Assembly (NCBI RefSeq): GCF_000471905.2
Contig: NW_006499435.1
Span: 6,004,743-6,068,742, forward strand
DNA from: Amborella trichopoda
Lineage: Eukaryota > Streptophyta > Magnoliopsida > Amborellales > Amborellaceae
Length of the DNA: 64,000 nt
Direction: 5' to 3'
Below, one piece after another: positions 22,704-36,662 of this stretch. The notes under the pieces were generated by a model. It was not told the DNA's origin. It saw only the letters and a program-made list of their open reading frames with translations, and made no database searches. Position 1 is the stretch's first letter, and every line of letters begins with the position of its first letter. The position numbers and the translations under genes are program-made.

Positions 22704-24071
22704 ACAGGGGGGGTTGGGGCATATGCATACACGCGGTTACAACTATCCTTTACAGGGCACCAAACTTTTCCCAGTATGGCCAAGTTTCTCTCTCCTCACA
22801 TCTTGCACATCTTGAATTTTCACAAGGCACTTTTTATTAGTTTTTTGGAAAGGAACAAGCACAGCAATGTAAAACTTTACACTAGTGCTTCTCCATTTAA
22901 TTTTTACTGGCCCTTCCTTGTCATAGATTCTTTTTTCTCACTTGTCAAACTTTATTGGCCATATTTACCAATCGAAATTTGAATAGTGGTTTTAGCAACC
23001 ATTTTTATCTTGGGAAACGTTTATATATTGTGCTTTCTCTTTAACAGTCGACAGTTTTCATTGAAATTCCACTTGACGTGTAACACTATAGGCAACTCAA
23101 CCCTGAACGCATTGTTAATGAACTTTCTTTAATGGTTCATCAGACACAGGTACTACCCTTTACTATGTGACGCCTATCACTTTCTTTCTACAGTCCTACT
23201 TAGTTCATTTCCGTTCAGAATTTCCTATGTTCTCCCCTATATCTTGATCCGAAATTTGATTCTCATGTTTTCCAATCCAGCACACCTAACTTGGCTTCTA
23301 TTTAAATAGGGAAAAACTCAATGTCCTTGTTTCCTAGAAATGGTGGGCTACAGTATTCTATTTTGGTCAAACTGTGCTCTAAGGTAATGGTTTGCTATCA
23401 TTTATTGATAGCTTCACAAGACCAGACCTTGATGTTGCCTAAAACAGGCCAGCCATTATAAAGCTGGACACCAGACCTTTTTTTTGCATAAAAAGGTTTC
23501 TTGAGACTAATAAAAATTTCATAGACTATTCGCTTTTGTGGCTTCAAATATACCACACAGAGAAGCTGCACAATAATCTTCCATTGAAATGTAGCTTTGT
23601 CCCATCAGGCCCCCACTACCATTAAATTAATTACAATGATGAGAACCAATGACGGAAACTTGCAACAATGTTCCTCACAAAAGATGAAGGCATGTGATTA
23701 AGCATTGCAAGAGTTGTTAAGAAAGAAATACACGGGCCAGTTTCTTTCTTTCCTTGTTTCTTCAGAGGGATAGACAAGTTACATATACTGCCTGGGAATA
23801 AAAGTAAATGCATTGGTTCAGGGCATTACGTTGATGAAGAATGTCAGGTGCATCTAGGTAAGAAAATAGCTACAAGAACGGATATAATGGTTTGGCAAGT
23901 AAAATGTCATATGGCAAGAATGTGACATGTCTTTTCATTGCTACACATACTTTTCTCTACATGTATAATAATGCAAATCCATGCAAGATAAATCAGACAA
24001 TAAAGTTCAATGTTGACTTGCATAGAACATGGGGACAATCTCTAAATAAAAGGCATAAAAAAAATGTCTTA
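20855..24071. other. Intergenic region between the GT90 and lipase genes
   Basis: The two genes converge here. 20855 to about 21230 is the likely GT90 3' UTR. A CT run followed by CA repeats lies at 22659-22703. Short open frames exist on both strands (for example 21556-21873) but they show no domain, no splice-linked partner and no composition shift, and I regard them as chance. Nothing else recognised. Confidence 0.5.
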
Positions 24072-27000
24072 TTACCTCCATGGCAAGTGATCGAGGAACA
24101 TGTACGGGCTAACAATTATGTCCTTAAAACTTTCTCTATCAGCCAAGAAAGCTCTATAGTTAGTTTCTCTGTCATGAGATTTCCAGCTTTTCCATAAAGG
24201 GAAATTCATTTCCCTTAGTTCTGGTACTATATGAATCACCAGGCCAGGGAGAAACATCTCCCGTGGATCTCTAAGTGACCCGTCACTAGACAGTGAGGAT
24301 TCCAGAAAAAGAAAATGAGATGAATTATTTCCATAGTCAAGTGTCTCAGTATCTCTCTCAGTGCAAGGTTCAACACATGTACGCATCATATCAGGACCGC
24401 TGTCCGTATTGTACTCTTCTGAATTATCTGTCTTCACAAAATCTTGGTCATCAATGTAGGAAGTTGCTTCTTGATAAAGAACAGTCTCATCTGGTTCACT
24501 TCCTGCAGCCAAGGCACAGATCTTTTTAGAGGACAGACTCCCAGATTGCATATTTAAGTCTGAAGAGATGTCTACTATTTGAAAAACATCAGGAGCATCT
24601 TGGTGGCCATCATGACATCCCAAAGGCTCAACTGAGGATGCATTCACTGCACACTCAAAATTATAGACATCCCAGATCTCATTTGTTAGTACAGAACCAT
24701 GCTGATCACTGGACATGTTCAGCATGCAAGAAATCGCATGAGCACACAGCCAAACCCCACCTTTGATCATGGATTTGTAGTGCCCTCTCCTAAAGATTTG
24801 GCTACCATCATCACCAGTCATAGCATTGGAATGTAAAGGTGGCACATGATCTGTTTGACACTTGTTTGCACACATAAGGTGTCTCGCAAGTTTGCAAATC
24901 GTGGCAGAATTTGCTGAAGAACCCTGTGCCAGAGCTGCAATGGCAGCTGATTGGAGCCTTAGGATCGAGCTTACTGAAAGGCGTGCTGAGAATTCATCAT
25001 TGTATACAATACTGCAAACAGTCAAACACGGGACAAATGAAAAGCATTTTTTTTTTTGGTGGGTGAATGAGGGAGGAAAGGGTCTCGTGCCCATTTTCAT
25101 TAATTCAAAGAAAGAAAAATAATTATAAAAGTACATTATGACGCCCTTCGATGACTAAAATTTGCTACAGAAGAATAAGGAGATAAGAAGATAGAATCTG
25201 GAGGTCGAGCCATCCAAATCGTTGCCTCCGTTGACAAATGAAAAACCTCCAAATCGTTGCCTCAGTTGACAAATGAAAAACAATTGCATTACAATAAGTT
25301 CGCAGAACTGATCCCTTTCAAGCATGTGTCACAGACAATGGGTGCCTTGAACCATAGTTTTCTAATCCACAGACCTCTAATGGAGAACATTACATACTAT
25401 GCATTATCTGGACGAGCACTGCCCAAACGCTATGCCACAAAACATTTTAGGTAAGGACATATTTTGTCATTTGCAAAGGGCAATGACAAAAATGTAAAGA
25501 GCAAAATTTCAGAACCAACATTCATTTAATGTCAATCTGACTTTCCCGAGATGATTTTCACCACATGTCCCCTCTAGAATTATATGATGAATTTGTAATT
25601 GACTCCATCATCTCTGGAAAAAAATTAAAAGAAGTTCCCTGCCCAAAATATTTGTGATACAAGGGTAGGTGCATTTTTTGTCTATTTGGGAATCCTTATT
25701 TTGCATGACATTCATGCCCAAAAAAATTACAGTAACTATCAACGAGGCTAAAGAAATATAATTTCATGTAAGCAGAATATGAGACTCAAAAATAGACATC
25801 CGAAATCTATGGATACCTTGTGACAAAATCTGAACATGCTTCTGCTATGATTCGATCAACACATGGTAGTGTTCCATATGAGTACACATGTAGGTTTGGA
25901 TAATGTTTGTATAGCTGCAAGCAAAAAAGGCATACAACAAGATCAATCAACAACATAAACAATCAATAACAAAAATTATTTCCCTTGACACCTAAGCAAG
26001 AAATGTTTCATTAATCAAGCATGAGAACCAGAGGATAGCACTAATTTCATGAATTTTCATTAAAGTGAGAAATATATTGGCAAGGACAAAAATGTAAAAG
26101 AAAACTTACCCTCAATCCCAACAAAGCACCAATAGCACCACCTAAAGAATGTCCAACAATGCGAATGTTGTAGCCCTGACACTCGCACCCAGGTCCCAAT
26201 AGAGAATAGAGGAAGCTATTCATTTTAAACTTAGAATCATCTAAAAAGCAATAAGTTCAAATTATCATCAAGCTAAAGGGAAATACATTACCAAACATTT
26301 CAGATTATGAAATTATCACATCTTCCATAATAGTGGAAGAGTAGCATCCATCGTTTACAGCCAAAATCACTATTCACAAGAAAGAAGAAAGGGGTATATA
26401 ATAAGGCAAAAGTAAAAAAAGATCAACATAATAAACATCTAGTCAAATATGCAATGAAAGGGCAGTCGTTTTGCCCAAGACGACAATTTTACATGAATGA
26501 TCTCACGACTGAATAATTCATTTTTTTTCAAGATTTTCTTAATGAATGGAACAACAAAAACATCAAAGGTTCATGTAGATTTAAGAAGCAGGAATCCTCC
26601 ATGAGATCTTTTCCAAAATCAGTAATTTTCTTGATGAATGGAACAACCAAAACTTCAAAAGCTTATAAGGCTATGGAGGAGATCCACGAGATCATTCAAA
26701 ATTCTTTAACATGAATATTCTTTGCACACGGAAACCCTAAGATCATAAGCAGCAGGGCTCTAGGTCCATGAGAGGAATAAATACATAGCACGGCAGCCAT
26801 AGTGCATGATGGGAAAAAATCCCTAGGCAACACAAAAGAGCTTCAGGCCATTGAACACCAGCCAAATAAGTGGCTTAGGACAAGGGCAGATCATTTATGT
26901 TAATTACGAAGTACAAAACTTTATGATGACCAACGGCCAGAAATATCACCAGATTCAAATTTTGGGTACGCATGAAAGAGTTCAGAATCACACCTTCTCA

Positions 27001-30000
27001 TAAATAGGATGGTTACTTATGAGTTACCAATAAGTAACACAACAAGCATGCAAACCAGTTCCAATGAAGTGCAAGAGATAAAATGGGCAAGAGCTAATTT
27101 CCATAATTCTAGAATGGATAATCCCTACACATGGCAACATTTTAGAAACCATACCAGATATTCAACTGAAAAAGCGGCTGGTCTGGCCCTATCTACTTCA
27201 AGCACTGATTACAGTGGACCAGTTAAATGAAATAAGGATGAAAATTTGTCAATTGATGGGTCTCTATTAAAATAGGCACTTCGATGAAAACCAATCTTTT
27301 TTCCTGAAACATCTTGGCACTTTTGCTGAACACAAGCAGACCATTTTTGGCCCCAGTTCCCAGTCCAACTAATTAACCCAGACAGGGAGCCCAGTTTGTA
27401 CAGCATTCTTACTGGTACTGATGCATATTCGGAGAAGAGGAGGGTAAAGAGAGCTTGCGTGAAATACTAAAGATGAAATGGCAAGAATATATTATAGTAG
27501 AAAGCAAGAACAGTAAAAGATTAGACCCCTCCTATTGGTCTAAGCATGTGTTGATACAAGATTCATTAAATTCCTTGTCATTTGCATAAAAGACGCATAT
27601 AGTGGGCCATCTTGAACTATAACTAAACCATTATTTTTCTTACTCTATTAAAAAGAAAAAGCTAACAAAGTGCAAAATAAATTACCCTAAGACCAATGCC
27701 AGCTCTCAAAGTTTATAACTACATATAGAACCCTTGTCAAGGGACTGGCATATAAAATCTCATGAATATCACCTAACACTTCAACTGAGACCTCCAGTTC
27801 CCCTTAAGAATTTATCACAAATGTGCAACTTCTAAGTTGAGCCACCACTATCATGTAGGCACCAAAATCAAGAGATGCCCAAGAATCAGCAAGTAGACAT
27901 CATAATATGACCCATTACTACACTAACCAAAGCATCCACAGTTTCCAATATGTAGACACCATAATATGACCCATTACTACACTAACCAAAGCATCCACAG
28001 TTTCCAATATGTACTACAGCCATTCATCTACTTCATCGTTCCCCCTTCTAGGCCTCTTTTTTCATTTTTTCTATAGTGATTTTTCAAGTTTTTTAGCCAC
28101 ACCAGCCAGAAAAGATGACAACCCTGGGGAATCTCTACCCCCCTCACTTGCTTGACAAGATACTACATTTATCACTACCCTCTGACAGCAAATAATCTCT
28201 CTCTCCTATTCAACCACCATAACTTCAAATGTATGAATCACATCTAAAAATTAAGAAGAATCCCCTCTAAAAATTAAAGAGAAGGCTAGATATACACTTG
28301 AATACAGATATTAAACTATGGATGTTTAGCACATGGAGTTACTTGGGTGGAATAAAAAGACATACATCCAAACTACTCAAGGAATCAGGCTTGGGCTTCA
28401 TTAGTTAGTTATTGCAACATTAGGTCCTAAATTTGATTTCTACCACCGAACTACCCAAGAAAAGGGCCCTATATCTGCTCAATACATATAAATACAAAAG
28501 CACAGGAAACAATTCTATAAGGGACAAGATGCATACTATCAGCTTCCGACTTGTGATCATTGTCTCCAGTCTCTCCATCTATTTGCATATAGAGCTCTCG
28601 AGCAGCTTCAACTATACCAGAATGGCCATAATGTGGGAAAGATGAAAGAACATGCTGCTTTACATCGGCAGCTAAAGCATTACTACTGCATATAAGGAAA
28701 ACATTTTTGGTACATCAGATTAACAATTAAAGAAAACTTGCATTAGAATAAGAATTACTGTTAGCAAGGTTTCCAAAGGCCATTCATTGATCAGATGGGC
28801 AAGGTTATAGAATGATGCTAGACTAATGATATGTAAAGTTCCCCATGGAAACAAGTCAAGGTATTTCAGCATAGGAAGCAATATGCAGGACCAACACAAG
28901 AATGAGATCCTCCCTTCAGATTACCATTAGAATGGAAAAAACAAAATAGCTCCATGTACAATTACTTATGAATCACCTGACAATAATTTACACACAAATG
29001 CCTTATTAAAAAGAAAACATTTGAAGATCTGACTCAAAGCCTACTTTAATAGCAGTAAAAGAGACATCCATGTGAACATGGAAGCGTAGGGCAGCAAAAT
29101 ATAATGCAAACAAGATGCTTTGTGTGTTGTAAATTGCAATCCCAACAAGAGCACAATTGGGTTGTCATTTTAGAAGAATGAATTTGACTAAGCAGAAGCA
29201 ATACCGGCACGTTCAACTCAGATATTGCTGTCAATAATTGAAACATGCATCCAACAGGAGAGGAAAGTGAGAAAATCCTTATATAACCAAGGAGGTCACC
29301 CACTGAGCACAGAAGAGACATTGTATCATTCCTTGCAACCTTCAATTACAGAGGTGAAATCTTCGGTGGATTTGCCTGTAGATGATCCTCTGAAGGGCAT
29401 GGTCAGAGAGGAATAACATGATTTTCAAAGGTGTTCTCTGCAGAATGGATTTTTTTGATATGATATGTGATATTTTGATCTCTTGGAGTTTGGCTCTTCG
29501 TGAAGAGTGTCAAACCTGTGAATCTTTGTCTTGATAAAATCATCATGGTGTTTAGCGAGTCCTCAAGATGGTTAAATCCCTGATCAATTGGTTTTCTTTC
29601 CCAACAGGTACCTATACGTTAACTTCATCAACATCTCTAAAGGAAAATAAATGCCCTTTAGAGATGTTTATCATCCTTTCCTTGGCCCATGGTATTACAC
29701 ATGATGTTTTAGCTAACAGCGGTGGGGAATGCATCTCATTCACCCTAAACTTCACGAAGGTGATTGAAATCAAGTACTTTTGGATGTGAAGGTCTGAGGA
29801 AAATCCCTTTTTGGGCTGGTTCACTCCTGAGTTCACGATGCTGCTGCTGCCACAAATCCTAGTCTCACAGATCCTACCGTTTCATTTCCCTTGCTCTATA
29901 CCCTCCTCTTTTCATCCATATGCTTATATAGACATGCACAGCATGTGGGGTGTGTGTCTCTGTGCACTAACATTCAACGCATGTACGTTTTGAGGAGAAG

Positions 30001-30355
30001 CTCAAATACCTCAGAGATAACCAAATTCAAAAGATATAAAAATAAAATAAAAAGAAACGAGAGAAAATAGGACATATGAGACAATAAGTGTTTCCTATTT
30101 CCTATTTTATATATCTACCATGTAGACAACCCCAAATAGTTTGGGATAAGGCTAGGATGATGATACACCTATCATGTGAAAATAGAGAGGAGAACATAGC
30201 TTAAATCCAGAGTAATTTTAAAACTTCCTTTTGAAGTTAGAAGTCTAGATATTTAAAGGTCACTCTTGCATTTTAAATGGAAATTGGAAAATTTTGGAAA
30301 CAAAAATTTAGGAAAAATCTTTATAATTATCAAACGGATAAAGAGGATGCAGTGT

Positions 30356-30412
<57 letters not shown>

Positions 30413-31305
30413 CCCTTAGATTAGCTGAAGTAAATATTTGAAGAGAGAATTTTATTATCCTTGAAAGGAAAAAAAATAAATATTTATTATCTGTGTTATA
30501 TGTGTATGCATGTATGTTTGTATGCATATGGAAGAGTTTTTTGTGTTGTCTAGACCTCCATGCAAAAACCATTCAAATGAACAGTGGAGATTAGATGAGA
30601 CAACCACCCACTAATGCAACAACACCACCAAGATTGCCCGCACCATCACCTCCACCACCCCACCACCACTGCCCTCAACAACCCACCACTCTGCGAGTAA
30701 TGGTGGTGGTGGCAAAGTGTGTGTGTGTGTGTGTGTGTGTATGATTTCATGCAACGGTTGTATCATAGTATAATGCAACTGCACTTCTAGAAAACTATGT
30801 TTGTGGTATTTGTATGACCCAAAATTTTATACACACACTCTCTTCATCTCAACAATCAATTTTTTTTAAAAAAAACTCATTTGCACCCTATATATGGTCA
30901 AAATGAGTCCCTCTAACAATGAATCTAGACCGTCCATTTGATGAATTTCAAGATCTAGGCCTTTATGAATTCAAAATCATTTTTCTTTTTTAATATTGTT
31001 AATCTAATGATAATAAAATTTATCTAAAAAATTTGGAAAGAAAAAAAATCATTCTAAGGCCTAGATCTAAGCATCTCACCAAAATGGACGGTCTGTATTA
31101 ATTGGGCTAAAGAAATACATTCTAGGTTGTGTTTTCAAATTTTTCTTTTTTGTAATTGTTCATTAGAATGAAAAAAAACAAATGGCCCTAACATAGTTTT
31201 TGAAGGTTGTTGCATCATATATATATATATATATATATGGAAAAAGCTGGCATAGGTCCACTAGTCTACAGCTAGCTACATATGAGCCCACCGGCCCAGA
31301 TTCAA

Positions 31306-31338
<33 letters not shown>

Positions 31339-33991
31339 GCAGCGCACACACACTCACCCATACACACACACACATAAATAATGCAACAAATGTACCTGTA
31401 TTATTCAAACATCACACATGCCCTTGGGGGCAAGACAATCCAGATCATTGCAACAACATCTGACATTTCAACCTGGAATATTGTACATATTCAAAACTAG
31501 GTGCTTTAAATTGTAAATATGAAGAAAGAGAGTTACGTTAGCAATCCATCCAATTCTTCTGCAGAAAGGGTACATTCTGTGCACAACCCGTCCGTTATGA
31601 GGTCTTCAGGAGTCTCAGTTCCTCTCACAACAATTACAACACATTTTACATGATGTAGAACCACCACAAAATAAGCAGCTTCACACTTTGTCTGCAATAA
31701 AAAAAAATGAAGCTCTTCTCAGTAAAACCTTCTTTTTTGTGTTTGTTCTCAGGAAAAACTTCTAGAGGAACTGTTATTTTTAGAACTTCGAGATAATAGA
31801 AGAATATAAGAGATTTGGATGTTATACCAATTAGAAGGAAAGGAAATTTTGAAGGATATAAGAGAGTTTGAGATTATGGCCAAAAAATAGAAAAGGGAAG
31901 TTCTTTTAGAATAGGCTGATAAAATCATCAGATAGCCAACACTCAATTATTTGTGCTATCATATTTCCTCTAAAAATCTAAGAGATTATACTTTAGAAGA
32001 CAGTTACATGTATCAACTGAAACATATATCACATTAACTATTTACAAGGGTCAGAATAGATTCCAATAATCAGCTAATATTTAATACGAATATACAATGG
32101 TCATTGGTCGTAGGATAGGAGACCCTAGAATGAAATGAACCCAACCATCAAGAAGACAATGAAATGGTTCTGAACCATTCATTGCACATAGAGAAAATCT
32201 GGAATTTTTAACACGGATTATCCATCTTAGACTGCAAACCTGAATATCATCAGTTTCATACTTCAATTATTAATTGATCTGTCCATGACTTCTTTTGGTT
32301 GTAAAGTCCCAACCACTGGAGATCTTTGTAAGTTGGAGAAGGAAGTTCTCTGTGTGATCCAAACTTTTCCCCTGAAGGAACAGCCCAAACCTCTAGTTCT
32401 CTACGAAAGGATAACAATGCTGTTGTTTCCATAGGCCAGCATAAGCCTCTGAAGGAGTATACTAGAAGTATTTAACACAAACTTGGAAGCCCATCTCACG
32501 ACCTTGCCAGTGAAACAGAAAATCCAGGTAACCTTGTCTAAGTCAAGGTTTAAATGTCCATCTTAAGTGTATGGATAAAATAACAAAGAAAGTGAGATAA
32601 AGAGGATAACAAACAAAGTGAGATAAAGAGAATATATTTTAAAAGTTCTGTAAATGAATGAAAGATATATAGGTGCAGAAACCCCAGTACAATAACCAAA
32701 TCAACTCATTTGGATAGAAAATATCAAATAACTGCTGCACCAAAACAATATACAAGGCTATGAGCCAAGCGCAGTTGACCTTCCAATGCTCAAATCCAAT
32801 TCTATCTCGGACTTATGGAACCTGGTTTTCTGATCTTAAAGAACAATACCTGGCTTACACGCCCTCCACGAAGTGCTTCCGGAGGTAAATTAACATATTT
32901 AAGAAAGGCTGCTGCATGACCCCTCCACCAATTATCACCTTGAAGAATGGGTCGCCTGCAAAAAGAATGGACCAGAAACGTTAAAATCACATTCTGAAAC
33001 CATCCTGCAGCTTGCAAGGGATGGACCAAACTACATGCAATAACACTACTGAAATAAAATAAATCAATGACAAAGTTCACAAGAAAAATTGAAAAATTTC
33101 CAAGGTTCCAAAACAATATTGCTTCACAATCCTCGTGACATTACTAGTAACAAAAAAGTGCTTTGGTGATTCAAGTAGAAAACCTGGTGAATGTCCAGGG
33201 AGTCAAAATCCCTTGCCGGTGGAGCCAAGCACAAGGAAATAAGATAGGATTTCTTCCAAAATCAAGCAACGGCCCCTGCAACAAAGAGCACCTTAAATAA
33301 AGCAGAACACAACAGACAAAAAATAATCAAATCAGTAATATTCCAAGACAGAACTGTGTAGGCAGCTTCTGCAAACTGATGAAACATGGCAGCTTCCTGA
33401 ACCCGTGCTTCCGGTGCCTGTGGAAGCCCATCAAATGATGGTAGTGATTCTCTTTGTCTCTGAAGGAGTGCAAGCCCTGCCCAGAAAGGGTTGTTCCAAG
33501 ATCAAACAAGTCATCATGTTTAAGACCAATCTAACACAATTACTAGGTGATTTGAAGAGAATTTATAATCCATGAAAGAGTATAAGATAACCTTAAAAGT
33601 TGTGAATAGAAGGGAGAAAATAGTTATCTTGGATCACTGCCATTGCATAAGAAAAAGGTGATCTATATCAACGAACTACAATACCAACCAGAAAAAAACA
33701 GATGGAAGGGACCCGTGCACATGGTCAGCAAAGCACAATGGATTATGAGTCGTGACTTTTGAACTGAACTACAGAAACTCAACACTTAATTTCATCGAGT
33801 AATTGACACTCAACAAAGCTTCCAACAACCTGGGGATCCCTCTCTAACTCTCCTTTCTTTCCCTCCTTATCAGATCAGTCGAGCCTACGTACTCCCTCAA
33901 CCTTGGTATGGACAAACAAAAAAGAAAGAAGAAAGAACAGAATTGAATTCTCTTCTTAATTGAATTCTTCACCGATCTACAAGGATCAGAG

Positions 33992-34022
<31 letters not shown>

Positions 34023-36662
34023 CTAGATGGAGAACTACGTATCATGATCTAGAGACATTAAAAAGCACACACACAGAAAAGATGGACGTGCAGTGAAAAA
34101 CAGATTCCAACTCTTGTAAGTATGTTGAACCAACCAAACAAAGTCCAAAGTTCAACAAAATAATTTAGGCAAGCAATTGAAAGAACGAGACAAACTCAAA
34201 ACAGCAAGGACCTAGTTCTCCTCCATATTCACTCTTCTTTCATTGTCAAAGATGGCACTCTCATATCAAAAAAATCTCCTGAATGCATAAATTGTTTTCT
34301 CGGAATTTTACTTCCCCTTACTTAATATGGATGACTCAGTTAAAAATCCAATTTAATGTGGATGAAATGTAGACACACTATTAGCAGCTAAATGCTATAG
34401 ACACAAAATTCAGTTCAATACCATATATAAATCCCAAGAATAACAGAACTTAAGAGGACCAATAGGCGTGGAACCAGAACGAGAACTTCCAATGAGCAAT
34501 ATTGATGGTAAAGGAGCAAACAATACCAAGTTAGGCCTTTTTTGCACATAAATGTGTTTGTTATCATGGTTAGACATCCTATAAATGTGTTTATTCATAA
34601 CAATCTCCTGAAGCATATCAGCAAGCTCACTTAGACATAACCAGAAGAAACGTCAATTGTACAAACAATAAAACTGTAGATCAAATATAAATACGGTGGC
34701 AAGTGAAAGATGACAAGTCAAGTAAATCCATTTTCACATTAAGCATTATCTTGGGAAGCAAAGAAAAACCTGCCAATAGTTCCAAATGCCCCGTGCCTGT
34801 TGCACGATATGCTACAAGATCCCCCAATAGCCTCGCCACTGAATCGATCTCATCTTCCTCCAACACGCTCCTAAATGAAGAGAGAGAGAGAGAGAGAGAC
34901 ATCAGATGAACAAGACTGAAACCTTTGTAAAGTCATTGGGTGGGTCAAACAACGGAAGAAAAAGCATTGAAAATTGCAGGAGCCTACAAGTATTTTACAC
35001 GTCCCAAACAGCACAAAGCCTCTCGAATCCCATGATCAAATACCTCCCTGTAATGAGCTTTCCAGGCAGTATCATGAGTTGCATAGAAGGACCGCCACCT
35101 TAAAACATCTGATCCAGTACAACATTGTACAGCCACCAAAAGACACGCGTGGATCAAGAAAACGAAAACTAGAACTCGCTTCCAGCTTGTCCGATGTGCC
35201 TCCTCCGCTGCAATAAACATGCAACAAACTAATCTCAAAGTCTGCATTATCAAGCAGCATGAGAAATTGATATGGGGGTACATACATAAACATATTAACT
35301 AGAATCCTTTTATGAATTAGAAAGGAATGAGGTACATGAAATATTGGAGGGACAAAAAACAATATACTCATTGAATGAGTATAGCGGAGACGAGGATGTT
35401 GAGATGGATAAGTGATAAGAAAAAAAGGAATAAAATATGAAATGAATCCATTCGAGAATTTAGGTGTAGCACCAATAAGCGATAAGATGAGAGATAGTAG
35501 AATTAGATGGGTTCGTTATGTGTGGCACTTACGATAGTAGAATTAGGTGGGTTGGCTATGTGTGGCACAGACGATAGTAGAATTAGGTGGGTTGGCTATG
35601 TGTGGCACAGACGATAGTAGAATTAGGTGGGTTGGCTATGTGTGGCACTGCCCAAGTACAACGATTAGGAGGTACAAGTTAGTTCAAGTGGAAGAAAGTA
35701 GTCCGACGAGATATGGGAACTGATGGCAGACCAAGATTCGTGTAGCCGACTCCAATTAATTGGGATTCGTGTAGCCGACCCCAATTAATTGGAAAAAGGC
35801 TATGATGATGAAATGAGGTGCACAATTTGACCAAAATGGGCTCATAAATCCTTTATACTCTAGCGAGAGTGCAAACTAACAATCCATGTAGCAGAGCAGA
35901 TGACAGGCATAAAGAATTAGCATATGGAGGCAATGGCATGCAATTCAAATCAAGGGATTAGTTTTCTGACAAGTAAAAAAAAAACAAAAAATTTCAATGG
36001 CAATGTCCCAATCACTTACCAGAAAAGCAACTAGTAATTGAATTTCCATTAAAAGAAGACGATGTGTTCCTAACAGCAACAAACATCAAATATACAGCAG
36101 CTAAGAACTGCATCACTGTAATAACCATTCCTAAGCGAGTCCACCAAAGCCACCGCTTGTACCTCATCTGTTCAAAGAGCATGAACAAAAAAAACAAAAA
36201 ACAATCTCATGGTGAACAGACAAAGAAGAAGATAGATGAGTAATTAATCACGCATGATGAAGTAGTAGGTGCAGGGTGGAGAGACTTAGGGGGGGTATTT
36301 ACTCGTCGGTCGCGTCGGACTACAGTGGCTTCGCCAAGATAGGCGGCACCAATGCCGCCGCCGCCATTGTCTGTATCGAGCTGCTGCTGCGGGTGGGAGC
36401 AGGTGAGGATGGTGACGGCAGTAGCCTCCTGAGCGGCGGCCGTGCCAACGATGGCCAGGATCCTCACGGCAGCAAGCATTGCCACCAATACAAATGGTGG
36501 TCCATATGATGAAAACAGGCATTCTTCTTCTTCAGCGGCTGTGTTCGTGGGGAGGAGGAAGAGGAGGATGGCAGCTAGGGCAAGTGCGGAAATGTTGGCG
36601 AGGGCGAGATAAAGAGTGACCCACCTTGCGCTCTTTGCCCTCCTCCACCACCCCCTCAACAT
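24072..36662 (-). CDS. Diacylglycerol-lipase-like class 3 lipase with four N-terminal membrane helices
   Basis: Twelve coding exons on the minus strand, phases consistent, 860 residues: 36662-36303, 36167-36020, 35207-34988, 34870-34770, 33476-33355, 33275-33184, 32955-32850, 31691-31537, 28685-28551, 26215-26110, 25914-25817, 25011-24072. Four transmembrane helices are predicted by eye at about 14-38, 52-72, 132-152 and 178-196. The alpha/beta-hydrolase core follows: LEEDEIDSVARLLGDLVAYR, GPLLDFGRNP, GDNWWRGHAAAFLKYVNLPP, VVRGTETPEDLITDG, and GHSLGG with the nucleophile Ser503. By analogy with DAGL-alpha the acid is probably D553 (YNDEFSARLS) and the base H856 in the C-terminal DHLPWR. Plant members are annotated as lipase class 3 proteins; diacylglycerol hydrolysis is inferred from animal relatives. 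The last exon encodes a long acidic, poorly conserved insert between D553 and H856. The start is the ATG at 36662; the frame is open further upstream but only through a GTG. The donor of exon 9 (GTCGGA) is the weakest junction. Confidence 0.92.
25213..25282. repeat. 35-bp tandem duplication
   Basis: Two near-identical 35-bp units containing TCCAAATCGTTGCCTC and GTTGACAAATGAAAAAC, inside the last intron of the lipase gene. One mismatch between copies. Confidence 0.85.
26216..28550 (-). other. Large ninth intron of the lipase gene
   Basis: 2.3-kb intron, AT-rich. It contains a nearly perfect 59-bp tandem duplication at 27893-28010 (ATGACCCATTACTACAC and CAAAGCATCCACAG in both copies). The short open frames at 27009-27406 have no domain. 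Nothing else seen. Confidence 0.7.
28686..31536 (-). other. Large eighth intron of the lipase gene
   Basis: 2.9-kb intron. Contents from left to right: a 14-bp perfect inverted repeat (AACATCTCTAAAGG at 29630-29643 and its complement at 29655-29668), a LINE tail at 30123-30172, a GA run at 30357-30408, a CCACCA-rich stretch facing TGGTGGTGGTGG at about 30635-30712, a GT run at 30717-30741, and AT runs at 31218-31238 and 31306-31335 followed by CA repeats. Tandem simple repeats make this a likely assembly-sensitive zone. Confidence 0.75.
30123..30172 (+). mobile_element. RTE-type LINE 3' tail
   Basis: ACAACCCCAAATAGTTTGGG, then ATAAGGCTAGGATGATGAT. Same 3' tail as the other LINE pieces in the window, cut to about 50 bp. 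It is in the intron and antisense to the lipase gene. Confidence 0.65.
33985..34020. repeat. AT microsatellite
   Basis: A TA run at about 33992-34014 followed by short ACAC repeats, in lipase intron 4 (33477-34769). Confidence 0.9.
34874..34898. repeat. GA microsatellite next to lipase exon 4 acceptor
   Basis: On the gene strand this is a CT run that ends about 8 nt upstream of the TTTAG acceptor of the exon 34870-34770, so it serves as the polypyrimidine tract of that splice site. Confidence 0.85.
35370..35812 (+). mobile_element. RTE-type LINE C-terminal and 3' fragment with a 40-bp internal array
   Basis: Plus-strand translation recalls the end of plant RTE LINE polyproteins (ETRMLRWIS, DKMRDSRIRWVRYVWH), broken by frameshifts and stops. 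Within it a 40-bp unit GATAGTAGAATTAGGTGGGT with TTGGCTATGTGTGGCAC is repeated four times at 35493-35650. The 3' end GATTCGTGTAGCCGAC is duplicated at 35738 and 35764, and ends in an AAATTGGAAAAAGGCTATGATGATGAA tail. It lies in lipase intron 2, antisense to the gene. Confidence 0.85.
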
